64,000 nt of DNA from Amphibacillus marinus (GCF_900110345.1 NZ_FODJ01000001.1:124001-188000), one strand, 5' to 3'; positions 52,120 to 62,534 are shown, numbered from the stretch's first letter. The notes: a model not told the origin generated them from the letters alone. Translations and numbers: made by a program.

Positions 52120-53037
52120 ATGAAACAATTACGTCAATTACCAAGTAAAACAGAACGCCATCGCATTTTTGGTTCTGTGAAGCCTGGAAAAAAAATAAAA
52201 CCTACTGAAAAGGAAGACATGCCAGACCTGCAAAATAAGCAAGCTGATTTCCTATTTGAACTAGATCAAGTTGGCATTGCCAATGTTAAACACCCTATTA
52301 TAATTAATAGCCTGGCTACACCAACCGAGCAAACATCGGTGGCAAGCTTTTCTTTATCATCATCTGTTGCCCAGGATAGTAAAGGCACCAATATGAGTCG
52401 TTTTACTGAGCAATTGCAGCTTTATTTTTCAGAAAACAAGCTTAACACAGATTTAACTACCCTAAAGTCATTTACAAAGGCTTTAGCAGAAAGGTTAGAA
52501 AGCCCAGATGCACTTATCGAAATTGAGGTTCCATGGTTTTTCGAAAGACGAGGTCCAAGCTCTGATTTAGCAGGCTTAAACCATGCTGATTTAGCAATTC
52601 GCATTCAGTACAGGGAAGACCGCCCATTTGAAGTAACGGTAGCACTAACTGGCACAATTACGACGTTATGTCCTTGTTCAAAAGAAATTAGCGAATACAG
52701 TGCACACAATCAACGCGGTACAGTAACAATGGAAGTAGAATTAAGTGCTGATTTCGATGAGGATAAAGTTGATTGGAAGCTCTTATTGCTTGAGGCAGCT
52801 GAAAGTAATGCCAGTGCCCGAATTCACCCTGTGCTAAAACGGCCAGATGAGAAGATGGTTACTGAGCAGGCCTATGAAAATCCTCGCTTTGTTGAAGACA
52901 TTGTCCGTCTGGTAGCAGCTGATCTTTATGAAGCATCGGAAGTTAAAGCTTTTTATATTGCTTGTCGAAACCAAGAGTCCATCCACTTACATGATGCTGT
53001 CGCAAGTATAACCTTTGATAAGACAACAAATGAGTAA
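52120..53037 (+). CDS. folE2: GTP cyclohydrolase IB
   Basis: Type IB GTP cyclohydrolase (FolE2/GCYH-IB), 305 aa; makes dihydroneopterin triphosphate for folate and queuosine synthesis. Family motifs are KGTNMSRFTEQL, PWFFERRGP, the cysteine segment TLCPCSKEIS and HNQRGTVTM. GAAAGGAG precedes the ATG. In B. subtilis the folE2 gene is induced by zinc limitation through Zur; no Zur-box-like dyad is seen in the 155 bases upstream here. The yidD gene follows 12 bases later, probably in one transcript. Confidence 0.93.
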   Translation: MKQLRQLPSKTERHRIFGSVKPGKKIKPTEKEDMPDLQNKQADFLFELDQVGIANVKHPIIINSLATPTEQTSVASFSLSSSVAQDSKGTNMSRFTEQLQLYFSENKLNTDLTTLKSFTKALAERLESPDALIEIEVPWFFERRGPSSDLAGLNHADLAIRIQYREDRPFEVTVALTGTITTLCPCSKEISEYSAHNQRGTVTMEVELSADFDEDKVDWKLLLLEAAESNASARIHPVLKRPDEKMVTEQAYENPRFVEDIVRLVAADLYEASEVKAFYIACRNQESIHLHDAVASITFDKTTNE

Positions 53038-53049
53038 AGGTGATGGCTA

Positions 53050-53301
53050 ATGAAAAAGATCCTTCTTGCCATAATCGATTTTTATCAACGAAAAATTAGT
53101 CCCTTAACACCACCAAACTGTCGCTTCCAGCCAACTTGCTCAAATTATGGCAAGGAGGCGATTATTCAGTATGGTGCTGTAAAGGGCAGTTATCTTGCAA
53201 TTAAGAGAATTTTAAAATGTCATCCCTTTCACCCCGGTGGCTATGATCCTGTCCCAGGGCAGATTAGTTGTCATCATGATGATAGTGATGAGGTCAACTA
53301 A
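53050..53301 (+). CDS. yidD: Membrane protein insertion efficiency factor
   Basis: YidD family, 83 aa, cytosolic face of the membrane; helps YidC/OxaA-dependent insertion. Conserved [24 protein letters not shown] with three cysteines (the third in [12 protein letters not shown]) and KILLAIIDF at the amphipathic N-terminus. Starts 12 bases after folE2 and ends just before a strong terminator. Confidence 0.94.
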   Translation: MKKILLAIIDFYQRKISPLTPPNCRFQPTCSNYGKEAIIQYGAVKGSYLAIKRILKCHPFHPGGYDPVPGQISCHHDDSDEVN

Positions 53302-53304
53302 TTT

Positions 53305-53346
53305 AAAATATGCGCACGACTTTTTAAAAAAGTGTGCGCATATTTT
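53305..53346. terminator. Bidirectional terminator between yidD and yneQ
   Basis: A perfect 13-bp stem AAAATATGCGCAC / GTGCGCATATTTT (53305-53317 / 53334-53346) with A and T tracts on either side serves both convergent genes. Confidence 0.9.
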
Positions 53347-53355
53347 TTGTACTTG

Positions 53356-53658
53356 TTAGTTTAAATTAAAGCGATTAATTTGATTAGCCAACCCCTCTTT
53401 CCTTAACACCTCTAGCTGGGTTTCGGCAAATAAATCAAAGTGTGGATAGGGAGATCGGTTATCTATCCACTCTGCCTTTAAGCCATACTGTCTTCCCCAT
53501 CGTACTAATTTATTTAAATCGGCACACCCTACCTTGGTTACACTTGTACTGGTAGGAAAACGCTCATCTTGCCAATAGTGTGTAATAATCCCAATTTCGC
53601 CGTTTTGAACAGCATGCTTCCATGCGGTTAATTCCGCCCTTTTTAAACCAAAAGCCAT
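53356..53658 (-). CDS. yneQ: YneQ-like small cytosolic protein
   Basis: Protein of 100 aa beginning MAFGLKRAELTAWKHAV, with SVTKVGCADLNKLVRWG and a C-terminal HFDLFAETQLEVLRKEG. It directly follows the YneP-like thioesterase gene (adjacent stop and start), the same pair as yneP-yneQ in B. subtilis; the identification rests on that synteny plus length and general resemblance. Function unknown. Confidence 0.65.
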   Translation of the reverse strand: MAFGLKRAELTAWKHAVQNGEIGIITHYWQDERFPTSTSVTKVGCADLNKLVRWGRQYGLKAEWIDNRSPYPHFDLFAETQLEVLRKEGLANQINRFNLN

Positions 53659-54084
53659 CTAATTGGCACCTAATGCTTCTAAATAAGCGGCGTGCCAGTC
53701 AGGAAACAATCGCCGTACAGATGTTGGTCTAAAATTTACTTTTTTCACTATGACATGATCTGTTTGTCCAGAAACAGCTACCAGGTTAGTCCGCTTGTTA
53801 ACAACTTCATAGCCATATGTTGTTCTTAAACCGTCATAGCTGACTAACCATGTTTTAACCTCAACTGAATCACCATAGCGAACTGGGTGCTTATAATTCA
53901 CTTCAACGTGAGTGACTGGGGAAACAACACCTGCTTGTTCCATCGCTGTATAAGAAAGGCCAAGCTCCTCGATAAAAGCCGTTCGACCAATTTCAAACCA
54001 AACCAAATAATTAGCATGATAGACCACGCTCATTTGATCAGTTTCCTGATACCTAACCTGAATAGGTGTATGCACAACTTTCAA
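53659..54084 (-). CDS. yneP: Acyl-CoA thioesterase, YbgC/YneP-like
   Basis: Hot-dog-fold thioesterase of 141 aa. The catalytic loop is QVRYQETDQMSVVYHANYLVWFE split around the conserved Asp and the helix LVWFEIGRTAFIEE. It probably hydrolyses acyl-CoA; the natural substrate is unknown. Its start is 4 bases after the tandem AAA+ gene, so the three genes 56380-53356 likely form one operon. Confidence 0.88.
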   Translation of the reverse strand: MKVVHTPIQVRYQETDQMSVVYHANYLVWFEIGRTAFIEELGLSYTAMEQAGVVSPVTHVEVNYKHPVRYGDSVEVKTWLVSYDGLRTTYGYEVVNKRTNLVAVSGQTDHVIVKKVNFRPTSVRRLFPDWHAAYLEALGAN

Positions 54085-54088
54085 TTGG

Positions 54089-56380
54089 CTACTCCCCTCT
54101 CACAGCCTGCCAAGCTTTAATAAAATCCGTTTTATTTAATTCTAAAAATGGTTCATTATTTTCACTTTGTTCTGCGATCCGCATTGCTTGAAATTGAATG
54201 GCTTCCTCAACAAGATTTACAACAAAGCGGGCATTACCTTGAAGCTTTTGGTCTCGATACTGTTGGTGGACATAGTCAGTAGCCGAAGCAGTTATTTGAT
54301 AATGATAATGGCTCACATGATACTTAGTAATTTCCATCAATTCATCTGCTTGATAGTCGAGAAACTCAAAATATTTCTTAAACCGCGATGCTAAACCCGG
54401 ATTACTACTAATAAAACGTTCCATATCTTGACGATAGCCCGCTAAAATAACGACTAGGTTTTCGTTATGTTTGGTCATTTCATCCACTAAGGTATCAATC
54501 GCCTCCTTACCAAAATCATTTTCACCACGAAATAGGGCATAGGCTTCGTCTATAAATAGCACACCACCAAGTGCTTCACGAATCTTATTCTTCGTCTTAA
54601 TCGCCGTTTGACCAACGTAGCCAGCTACCAAGTCACTTCGAGAGGCTAAAACAAAATGTCCCCGCTTAAGAAGACCACACTCTTTTAATAGCTTTGAGTA
54701 AATTTTAGCTACCGTTGTCTTCCCTGTGCCGGGATTACCAGAAAAAACTGCATGCAACTGAATGGGTACAGAAGGGTAACCTTGATTCTTTCTAGATTGT
54801 TGAATCTTCACAAACGAAGACAGCTTTTTCACTTCGTTTTTTATATTATCAAGACCAATTAATTGCTCTAACTGGTCCATTGGTGCAGTGTCGTCTTTTT
54901 CATCCTCCATTACTGCTAAATCTTTTGATTCAATGCGCATATGATCAAGCCAATTGTCTTCAGCTTGGACTGTAATAGAAGCTCCTTTTTTGAAAATTGC
55001 TTTCATTACGAGATCACGCACTGTTCTGGCATTACCAAAGGTATCATCAACCTTCGCGCGCTCTATTAAACCATAGAAGCTGTTCAACGCTGTTTCAGTA
55101 AAAAAATAATCATTGTCTAGAGCCGTTGCTTCAGCAATCTCAACGAGCTCTTGTATTTTAAAGTCTGGCAAAGCAATCATGTTCTGTTCTGGGAATCGGC
55201 TTCTTAGTCCTGGATTTGACCACAGAAATTGACGCATTTCCTCTGGATAACCAGCAAGTATGACGGCGAATTTGTTTGCATATTCACCACTTGTCATTGC
55301 TGAAACAAGTGTATCAATAACTGCTTGACCATAATCACTTCCACTTGCATCCGGGCGGTGTAAGCTATACGCCTCATCAATAAATAGGACGCCACCAACT
55401 GCTTCACGTATAAAATTAATCGTATTTTCTTCACTTTGGCCCACGTATGAACCAACCAAGTGTGAACGGTTAACTTCAATTACCTGCTTTGATTCTAATA
55501 GACCAAGTTCGTGATAGATTTCAGCTAATAAGCGAGCAATTGTTGTTTTTCCAGTACCAGGATTACCAGTAATAATCATATGTAAGCCTGGTTCATCAAT
55601 CATTTGAAAACCAATTTTTTTTCGATCCTGCTGATACTTTAAATAATGATAATACTGCTTGATATACTGTTTGACTTGCTCTAGCCCAACCATCTCTTCA
55701 AGCTTTTGCAGCGGGTTCTGTTTCTGGTTCTTGCTAAATGTATTTGGAATCGCCTCTATAAATGCTTCTTTGTCTGCTAAGATGGCTTTAATAATTTGAT
55801 TAATCTCCTTAATCGGGATGCCGGAACGCTTGTTTTGGAGCATAGCGATACCATCTTCCATCAGGTCATTCAAGGTAGTCATGTTTATTTTCAAGCGATT
55901 AAAGATAGTCGATAATTGCTGAAATTCCTTTGGCTCTTGTCTAAATACCATATTGAAATTTACTAATACATGCTGGAGCTTAGGCTGCCAGTCTTGCATT
56001 TTATTAAGCTTAGCCGAAGCATAATCTGCCTCTCTAATTACCCAAGATTGCAAATCAAGTTTGTGAAGCTCATCGATAACATACTGGAAGTCCTTGATAG
56101 CCTGCAGTTGTTGTGAGAGCCCGTGCTTATCAGTAGCATTTGCTTCTAATAACAACTTCTCAGCTAATTCATCTGTATCATGCTGTCTAACTAAGCGATG
56201 AAAGGCTAGCATCACGCGCAAGGTTGAAACTGCTTGATCAGATAATTGATCAGGTTCAACAATAATTTGATCAAGTGCACGCAAAATTTCAATTTCTGTA
56301 TATGGGATTTCGTTGTTTATTTGATTCCAGTTAAGAAGGCTCTCTTCTTTGATCTTTGATAAAATTAAGTGGTTAGTCAA
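54089..56380 (-). CDS. Tandem AAA+ ATPase of the CbbX/SpoVK type
   Basis: Protein of 763 aa: an N-terminal helical region (1-225), then two CbbX/SpoVK-like AAA+ modules. Module one: Walker A GNPGTGKTT (272-280), Walker B VLFIDEAYSL; module two: Walker A GNPGTGKTT (548-556), Walker B VLFIDEAYALFRG. Both keep sensor-1 AGY and an arginine-finger-like NPGL(R/A)SRF. The start is a TTG with AAGGAG nine bases upstream. SpoVK of B. subtilis has one such module in 322 aa, so this is a duplicated, larger relative. Such ATPases remodel protein complexes; the client is unknown. It occupies the place of the sspN/tlp genes in B. subtilis. Confidence 0.82.
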   Translation of the reverse strand: MTNHLILSKIKEESLLNWNQINNEIPYTEIEILRALDQIIVEPDQLSDQAVSTLRVMLAFHRLVRQHDTDELAEKLLLEANATDKHGLSQQLQAIKDFQYVIDELHKLDLQSWVIREADYASAKLNKMQDWQPKLQHVLVNFNMVFRQEPKEFQQLSTIFNRLKINMTTLNDLMEDGIAMLQNKRSGIPIKEINQIIKAILADKEAFIEAIPNTFSKNQKQNPLQKLEEMVGLEQVKQYIKQYYHYLKYQQDRKKIGFQMIDEPGLHMIITGNPGTGKTTIARLLAEIYHELGLLESKQVIEVNRSHLVGSYVGQSEENTINFIREAVGGVLFIDEAYSLHRPDASGSDYGQAVIDTLVSAMTSGEYANKFAVILAGYPEEMRQFLWSNPGLRSRFPEQNMIALPDFKIQELVEIAEATALDNDYFFTETALNSFYGLIERAKVDDTFGNARTVRDLVMKAIFKKGASITVQAEDNWLDHMRIESKDLAVMEDEKDDTAPMDQLEQLIGLDNIKNEVKKLSSFVKIQQSRKNQGYPSVPIQLHAVFSGNPGTGKTTVAKIYSKLLKECGLLKRGHFVLASRSDLVAGYVGQTAIKTKNKIREALGGVLFIDEAYALFRGENDFGKEAIDTLVDEMTKHNENLVVILAGYRQDMERFISSNPGLASRFKKYFEFLDYQADELMEITKYHVSHYHYQITASATDYVHQQYRDQKLQGNARFVVNLVEEAIQFQAMRIAEQSENNEPFLELNKTDFIKAWQAVRGE

Positions 56381-56983
56381 TGTAATTTGCTCCTTCCCTT
56401 TTATATTTTAGCATACCTTAATCCTCTCGAACAATTATTCGTATTGACTAACGAAGTGCCCTGACTTTATCTAGTTTATTATGCGATAGAACGGTAATTA
56501 ACTGTGATTATTTAATTCTTTTTAACGCTTAATAATAGAAAATGCTGATTCTTATCTCTTGGTTAAACGACAGCTCGGCTTGCGTTAACCTAAGCACTGA
56601 TCAGCCTCGCCACATTAACGAAAACAACCCTTGCGGTGGTATGCTTTATTTTTATGACGATAATTCGGTTTATTAATTTTGAATACATGATAATTACCAC
56701 TGTTATAAACGGCTATTACTTCATAAAAAACTAAATATATCTGTTAGGCTAAACTAATGGGGGGAAATACAATCGTCAATTTATTTTGTAAGCATCAATG
56801 GTGCCAATTAATGTAAAAGTTAAACTATTAACAAATCGTAACTTACTGTAAATTATTTTACCCATTCGTCTAAATGGCGGGTAATGTCTATGCCATCATT
56901 TAGTTATCATTCCTAAAATCAAAAAAATGGATAAAATCATATCAGAATGATTTTATCCATTAGTGTTACACTTTTCTATATAA
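56381..56983. other. 600-base intergenic region upstream of the AAA+ gene
   Basis: No supported gene. It contains the citB terminator at 56927-56960 and otherwise AT-rich sequence with a slightly more G+C-rich patch at 56570-56650. In B. subtilis this interval holds small spore protein genes; no frame resembling SspN, Tlp or SspO/P was found. Confidence 0.5.
56927..56960 (-). terminator. Terminator of citB
   Basis: A perfect 14-bp stem ATGGATAAAATCAT / ATGATTTTATCCAT with a 6-nt loop, followed on the minus strand by TTTTTTTGATTTT, 24 bases after the citB stop. Confidence 0.92.
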
Positions 56984-59674
56984 TTAAGCTAATTTATTAC
57001 GTAAGACCATTTGTAGAATGCCACCGTGACGGTAGTAATCAATTTCTACTTCACTATCGAAACGTGCAATTGCATCAAAAACGGTTGTTTTTCCATCTTC
57101 AGAGATTGCAGTAACTTTTACTGTAGCGTTTGGTGAAATGGCTTCATTAACCGCCACAGAAAGTGTTTCGCGTCCAGTTAAACCAAGACTATCTGCGCTT
57201 TCTTCAGTGCTAAATTGAAGTGGTAACACGCCCATCATAACCAAATTACTTCGGTGAATACGCTCATAGCTTTGAGCAATAACTGTTTTTATCCCGAGTA
57301 GATTTGTTCCTTTTGCCGCCCAATCACGTGAACTACCCATACCGTAATCATGACCAGCTAAAACAACAAGACCTGTATCATTTTGCTGATATTTCATTGC
57401 TGCATCATAAATTGGCATAATTTCTTCAGTTGGCCAATACGTTGTATAGCCACCTTCAGTACCAGGGGCAAGCTTGTTCTTAATGCGAATGTTGGCAAAT
57501 GTCCCACGCATCATCACTTCATGATTTCCACGACGGGAGCCATAGGAATTAAAGTGTCGTGGACTCACGCCATTTTCCTGCAAATAGCGGCCCGCCGGCA
57601 TATCCTTGGCAATTGCTCCAGCTGGAGAGATATGGTCAGTCGTCACAGAATCACCAAAATGGCCGATAATACGTAAATCCGCTAACGGTTTTACTTCTTC
57701 AGGATTTTTCGATAATTGCTCAAAAAATGGTGGATTTTGGATGTAAGTAGATTGCTCATCCCACTCATACAAAGGCTGATCCGTTGTCTCAATTGCATTC
57801 CATTTTTCATTCGAGTTAAAAATGTTTTCGTATTCTTTTTTAAATATTTCAGGTGTGACCACCTTGCTTACCTGTTCTCTAATTTCTGATAATGATGGCC
57901 AAATGTCATCAAAATAAACAGGTTCCCCGTTTTGATCAAAGCCAAGCGGGTCCGTTTTTAAATCAACATCTACCGTCCCAGCCAAAGCATAAGCAACAAC
58001 TAATGGTGGTGATGCTAAGTAATTAGCTTTAACAAGCGGGTGAATTCTGCCTTCAAAGTTTCGATTTCCTGATAGAACTGAAGCAACTGTTAGGTCCTCT
58101 TCAATAATTGCTTCCTCTACTTCTTTAGCTAATGGACCCGAATTCCCTATACATGTTGTACAACCATAGCCAACAAGGTTAAAGCCTAGTTCATTTAAAT
58201 AAGACATTAAACCGGCGTCCTCTAAATAACGTGTAACAACCTTAGAGCCTGGTGCTAACGATGTCTTTACATATTCAGGGACAGTTAGACCTTTTTCTAC
58301 TGCATTTTTTGCAAGTAAACCCGAACCAAGCATGACATATGGATTAGATGTATTTGTACAAGAAGTTATCGCTGCAATCGCTAGCGATCCTGTCTTCATT
58401 TTGGAAGTAACACCTGATGGGTGCTTAACTTTTACTTCCTTATTAAATTCAGCTTTATCCAAACCAAAGCCCTGATTCCCAGCCGGAGCAGTAATTGCTT
58501 CGTTAAACATTTGTTTCATATCGGAGAGTAAGATTAAATCTTGTGGACGCTTCGGACCGGAAAGACTTGGCTCAAGCTCTGCTAAACTGATCTCAACAAG
58601 CTCGGTAAACTCTGGATCTGGTTGGCTGGCATCATACCATAGGCTGTTTGCTTTACAGTATTCCTCTACTAAAGCAATTTGTTGTTCTTCACGACCGGTT
58701 AAGCGCAAATAGTTAATTGCTTCATCATCAACTGGGAAGAAACCACAAGTCGCACCGTATTCAGGAGCCATGTTAGAAATGGTTGCCCGATCTGCAAGCG
58801 GCATCTCACGAAGACCCGGACCAAAAAATTCAACAAATTTACCAACTACCTTTTTCTCGCGTAATACTTGTGTGACCTTAAGAGCGAGATCAGTTGCTGT
58901 AATTCCATTAGGCATTGATCCAGTAAATTTAACCCCAATAACGTCTGGAGCCGGGAAATAAGAAGGTTGTCCAAGCATACCAGCCTCGGCTTCAATTCCA
59001 CCTACACCCCAACCTAAGACACCTAGACCATTAATCATTGTTGTATGGGAATCCGTTCCAACTAATGTGTCAGGAAAAGCGTCAAAGCTACCGTCCTCAT
59101 TTTCTAGCTTATGGACGACATTAGCAAGATACTCAAGATTAACTTGATGGACAATTCCTGTAGCTGGTGGAACAGCACGATAATTATCAAATGCTTTTTG
59201 GGCCCAATTTAAAAATTGATAACGTTCGGCATTACGCTCAAACTCAAGCTCCATATTAGCGAATAAGGCACTGTTTGTACCGAACTCGTCAACCTGCACA
59301 GAGTGATCAATAACAAGATCGACAGGTACTTCTGGATTAATTTGATCAGCTGCTCCACCTAAATCAACCATTGCCTTTCTTAATGATGCTAGGTCAACAA
59401 CTGCCGGTACACCAGTGAAATCCTGCAAAATAACGCGAGAAGGTTTGAACGGGACATCTGTTTTCTGTGTCTTTCCCCAATTAGCCAGGCCACTAATATG
59501 TGATTCATTAATTATCCGTCCATCTTGCTGTCGTAAAAGCGATTCAAGTAATACTCGAATTGAAAAAGGTAACCGGTTAATTTTTGCATTTCCAGCATCT
59601 TCTAAAGCTTTTAATTGATAATAGTTAATTTTTTCGCCATTTAGTTCAAAAGTCCTTTTGGTATTTAAAGTCAT
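56984..59674 (-). CDS. citB: Aconitate hydratase
   Basis: Aconitase of the IRP1/AcnA type, 896 aa; interconverts citrate and isocitrate, and in B. subtilis also binds mRNA when the cluster is lost. Cluster cysteines are in [11 protein letters not shown] and [13 protein letters not shown]; the swivel domain has [13 protein letters not shown] and [17 protein letters not shown]. The open frame begins at 59734, but ATG 59674 ([13 protein letters not shown]) has AGGGGG seven bases upstream and is the conserved start. Monocistronic. Confidence 0.97.
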   Translation of the reverse strand: MTLNTKRTFELNGEKINYYQLKALEDAGNAKINRLPFSIRVLLESLLRQQDGRIINESHISGLANWGKTQKTDVPFKPSRVILQDFTGVPAVVDLASLRKAMVDLGGAADQINPEVPVDLVIDHSVQVDEFGTNSALFANMELEFERNAERYQFLNWAQKAFDNYRAVPPATGIVHQVNLEYLANVVHKLENEDGSFDAFPDTLVGTDSHTTMINGLGVLGWGVGGIEAEAGMLGQPSYFPAPDVIGVKFTGSMPNGITATDLALKVTQVLREKKVVGKFVEFFGPGLREMPLADRATISNMAPEYGATCGFFPVDDEAINYLRLTGREEQQIALVEEYCKANSLWYDASQPDPEFTELVEISLAELEPSLSGPKRPQDLILLSDMKQMFNEAITAPAGNQGFGLDKAEFNKEVKVKHPSGVTSKMKTGSLAIAAITSCTNTSNPYVMLGSGLLAKNAVEKGLTVPEYVKTSLAPGSKVVTRYLEDAGLMSYLNELGFNLVGYGCTTCIGNSGPLAKEVEEAIIEEDLTVASVLSGNRNFEGRIHPLVKANYLASPPLVVAYALAGTVDVDLKTDPLGFDQNGEPVYFDDIWPSLSEIREQVSKVVTPEIFKKEYENIFNSNEKWNAIETTDQPLYEWDEQSTYIQNPPFFEQLSKNPEEVKPLADLRIIGHFGDSVTTDHISPAGAIAKDMPAGRYLQENGVSPRHFNSYGSRRGNHEVMMRGTFANIRIKNKLAPGTEGGYTTYWPTEEIMPIYDAAMKYQQNDTGLVVLAGHDYGMGSSRDWAAKGTNLLGIKTVIAQSYERIHRSNLVMMGVLPLQFSTEESADSLGLTGRETLSVAVNEAISPNATVKVTAISEDGKTTVFDAIARFDSEVEIDYYRHGGILQMVLRNKLA

Positions 59675-59742
59675 AAACATACCCCCTAAGTAAGTCTCAT
59701 AACGCATCAAAAGTAACTCTATTTTTACAGACACGCCTATGT

Positions 59743-59771
59743 ACTTTATTATTTTAAAGTAAAATAGTCAA
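59743..59771 (-). promoter_or_regulatory. Probable promoter of citB
   Basis: TTGACT (59771-59766), 17 bases, TAAAGT (59748-59743) on the minus strand. The -10 is weak, as for many activated or repressed TCA genes; CcpC or CodY sites were not assigned. Confidence 0.5.
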
Positions 59772-59860
59772 TATGTAAAATTGTTAAGCTGGTTTAGAGG
59801 GCGATTCTATCGTTCAACTCTTGTAAACTAGTAAAGAAATTTAACAATAATTTAATTTAT

Positions 59861-61000
59861 CTAAATTGTGATGTTGCTTGGGCTGTAGTATGGTAAGTGC
59901 ACTTCAAAAGTTGTACCAGTTGGTTTGTTTGAAAGAATTTTAAACAAACCATTGTGGTTTTCAATTATGCGAGTGGTAATCATTAGCCCTAAACCAGTGC
60001 CTTCTTTTTTCGTAGTAAAGAAAGGCTCCTTTACCTTATGTATAAGATGCGGTGGAATTCCAGGACCTTCATCAATAACCGAGGCCACACAAAGATTCTG
60101 CCGTCGTTCAACCTTAGCTGTAATTTCGCCTGGAGCTGCCATAGCTTCAATTGCATTCTTAATTAGGTTAATAAAAACCTGCTTCATTTGGGAACGATCA
60201 ACATAGACAACGTAATCATTCGGACAGACCAAATTAATTCTAATATCAAAATTTTTGGCTTGTGTATTTAACAGCGTAATAACGTCTTCAATCATTCCCT
60301 TTATCCACTGATAGGATTGGTTATGAGTGAGCGGTTTCGAAATAAACAATAGCTCTGATGATATTGTTTCAATCTTTTCTATTTCTTCAATCATAATCTT
60401 GTAATATTCATGATTGCGGTCAATACCAGCTTGTAGTAAATCAATAAATCCCTTTAACGACGTTAGTGGATTGCGAATTTCATGAACAACTCCTGCAGCC
60501 AACTGACCTGCTACAGACATTTTTTCAGAACGAATAAGCATTTCTTCAGCCTCTTTTTTGTCACTAATATTCTTGACTAAGATGAGGTAAAGCACACTTT
60601 CAATATCTTCTATAAATATCGTTTTAATGACAACATCGACCCAAACATTTTTGCCAGTAATACTTTTTAATTGAATAGTAAAACGTTGGCGATAAGGAGA
60701 ATCAAATAAAAAAGTCTCAATGAAAGCAGCCCGTGATCGTCTTGGAATATAACGTATTGATAAATCACCTATAATATCTTCTCTTTGATAACCTAGGACC
60801 TTTTCAACAGACGTTGAAGTATACAGTACGCGGCCTTTCCTATTGCACACACTCATAAAATCAAATCCGTGGTGCTCAATCCAGTCAACAATCTCTTCTG
60901 ATAAGCTAGCTAGATTAAAGCGAGCAGGCGTCGTGCTTAGCGAAAAACGAACTTGATCTTGCTTTACATGATAATATTCTATTTTCCGTTGAGAATACAC
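59861..61000 (-). CDS. Orphan PAS sensor histidine kinase, sporulation-kinase type
   Basis: Kinase of 379 aa without membrane segments: a PAS domain (about 40-150), HisKA with His173 in VVHEIRNPLTSLKGFIDLLQ, and HATPase with NLIKNAIEA, DEGPGIPP and GTGLGLMI. The HisKA segment is of the KinA-KinE class that feeds the Spo0A phosphorelay, and no response regulator gene is adjacent, as usual for those kinases. The start is a GTG with GGGGAG eight bases upstream. Input signal unknown. Confidence 0.82.
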   Translation of the reverse strand: MYSQRKIEYYHVKQDQVRFSLSTTPARFNLASLSEEIVDWIEHHGFDFMSVCNRKGRVLYTSTSVEKVLGYQREDIIGDLSIRYIPRRSRAAFIETFLFDSPYRQRFTIQLKSITGKNVWVDVVIKTIFIEDIESVLYLILVKNISDKKEAEEMLIRSEKMSVAGQLAAGVVHEIRNPLTSLKGFIDLLQAGIDRNHEYYKIMIEEIEKIETISSELLFISKPLTHNQSYQWIKGMIEDVITLLNTQAKNFDIRINLVCPNDYVVYVDRSQMKQVFINLIKNAIEAMAAPGEITAKVERRQNLCVASVIDEGPGIPPHLIHKVKEPFFTTKKEGTGLGLMITTRIIENHNGLFKILSNKPTGTTFEVHLPYYSPSNITI

Positions 61001-61420
61001 TAACTTGCTCCCCCCTTTAATTTGTGACTACCATTACTTTACAATAATAACATATCTATAGACAATTTATGCACTGATTTTGATAATTATGAGAATTTTT
61101 TTGCGAAATAACTATAATACCAGTTAAATATACATCTTATTATAGCGTTAAATAAGGGAAATTGACTGGCGTAAAGTATTTACCCTTTTGAAATTTTTTT
61201 GAAACATTCTGTTACTTTATTCATGAGAACTAAGTAATGCATCATAGGTAGAGTATATTACAAAAGTCTTTATTTTGATAGCTAGTTTTGTAATTTAATA
61301 CAATATTTGTTTGAAAATATAAAAAGAAACCATTTACTTTGTATGTTTTCAAACAAAGTAAATGGCTTCTTTAAAATTAATCTAACTTTTTAAGATACAG
61401 TTTTTATTTATAAACGACCT
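61001..61420. other. Intergenic region between the kinase and yneF
   Basis: AT-rich 420 bases. The only clear structure is the yneF terminator at 61323-61372. The kinase promoter must be here but no convincing -35/-10 pair was fixed. Confidence 0.4.
61323..61372 (-). terminator. Terminator of yneF
   Basis: A 19-bp stem (61323-61341 with 61354-61372, core CCATTTACTTTG, one G-T pair on the minus strand) is followed by TTTCTTTTTAT. Confidence 0.85.
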
Positions 61421-61651
61421 TTATTTAATCTGGCTTTGGTTGTTCATTGCTCGCATCATTTGATTAATTTTCTTTTGTGATGGCTTCTGACCCATTTGCA
61501 TCATCATTGTTCTTAGCATTTGCTCATTAATTGGTGGGTTCTTTTTAAGGTAATTCATCATATATCTACGTGCTATAAAAAATCCCAATGCCAAACCAGC
61601 CAAAATAGCAATGATGACAATTAAGATTACCCAGCCGATACCTAGTGTCAT
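61421..61651 (-). CDS. yneF: YneF family small membrane protein (UPF0154)
   Basis: Protein of 76 aa: one N-terminal membrane helix ([19 protein letters not shown]) and a cytosolic tail with the family motif [20 protein letters not shown] split by charged residues. It sits next to sirA and tkt as in B. subtilis. Role unknown. GGAGG precedes the ATG and a strong terminator follows. Confidence 0.93.
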   Translation of the reverse strand: MTLGIGWVILIVIIAILAGLALGFFIARRYMMNYLKKNPPINEQMLRTMMMQMGQKPSQKKINQMMRAMNNQSQIK

Positions 61652-61769
61652 GACAAGTCTTCCTCCTTCAAATCATCTCCTATCTAGTATATTAAACATT
61701 TGCCTAGATTACAATAGTGTGCCATAAAAACTATATATTTGATTTAAAAGAGCACAGTGAAATAAAGAA

Positions 61770-62189
61770 TTAGCTACATCTATTAAATGTATGCGTTAGT
61801 CGTTCATGATCATGATGATATTCGCTACTAGTATTTATTGGAAGATGCGCCGTATTCATTGGCGAGATCCAACCATATCGTGCCTGAGTATTGTCGACCA
61901 CGAAACAATGACGATCAACAAGCTCCAATTCACTAATAAGTTTACTATTAAATGGCAATTGATGGACTTGAGTTAAGCTAATAATCCGTTCATTAATTGT
62001 TTCGAATTTAATTTTACTACTTAATTTGTTAATCGGAATTCGTTTAGTTATGTACATAAATTGCTTACTAAGATCCCAGCGGCTCGGACTATTTAAGTAT
62101 GCTTTAAAAAACCTAGCAATAATTCCTGATTTATAGAAGTAATCCTGATAGACTTCCTCTTCAACAATAAATAAATAGTAGTGATACAT
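61770..62189 (-). CDS. sirA: Sporulation inhibitor of replication SirA (YneE)
   Basis: Protein of 139 aa with the SirA outline: an N-terminal YHYYLFIVEEEVYQDYF strand-helix and the C-terminal FVVDNTQARYGWISPM motif, equivalent to the RYGWLNPI region of B. subtilis SirA. SirA binds DnaA domain I and blocks replication initiation in cells entering sporulation. It lies between yneF and tkt exactly as in B. subtilis. It is more divergent than its neighbours, so identity rests on both motif and synteny. Confidence 0.8.
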   Translation of the reverse strand: MYHYYLFIVEEEVYQDYFYKSGIIARFFKAYLNSPSRWDLSKQFMYITKRIPINKLSSKIKFETINERIISLTQVHQLPFNSKLISELELVDRHCFVVDNTQARYGWISPMNTAHLPINTSSEYHHDHERLTHTFNRCS

Positions 62190-62342
62190 AGCTAATCCCC
62201 CTTTAACTAATTATAGCTAGTTAAGGAGCTAACTTTTGTCAATTGACGAAGTAAATAGTCACGAGTTTTGTCAGATGCAGTTATAATTTAAAAAAAGCTG
62301 GCACAACATATAGTGCTGGCGAGATTCCTTCACCGGATAGAA

Positions 62343-62510
62343 AAAGGTTCTTCATCAAATAGCGTCGGTTAAGCAAATCTTTGTATTGCTCCAGCAAAAA
62401 GGAGCCGCTTTTCGTGAGCCCGGCTTAAGCTAACTCATGTAAGCAAAAAACGCAAAGAAGAGCTCCTGAGTTTCCATTATAAACGCTAATGGTGTATTCA
62501 GGGGCTCTAT
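62343..62510. repeat. Palindromic intergenic repeat (copy D), related to copy A
   Basis: 62343-62369 matches the complement of 10208-10235 (AGGTTCTTCATYAAATAGCG), and 62366-62412 matches 9962-10012 (GGTTAAG..AAAT...TTGTATTGCTC.AGCAAAAA). Further on, GAGCTCCTGA (62460-62469) pairs with TCAGGGGCTC (62498-62507) around an inner CCATTA/TAATGG hairpin; on the minus strand a T-rich stretch follows, so it may also end tkt transcription. Confidence 0.6.
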
Positions 62511-62534
62511 CTACAATTAATTATTTACATTTTC

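Noticed and set aside
56758-56817. Plus-strand 19-codon frame with a Cys-His-Trp string
   Set aside because: No ribosome binding site precedes the ATG and the frame is too short to support.
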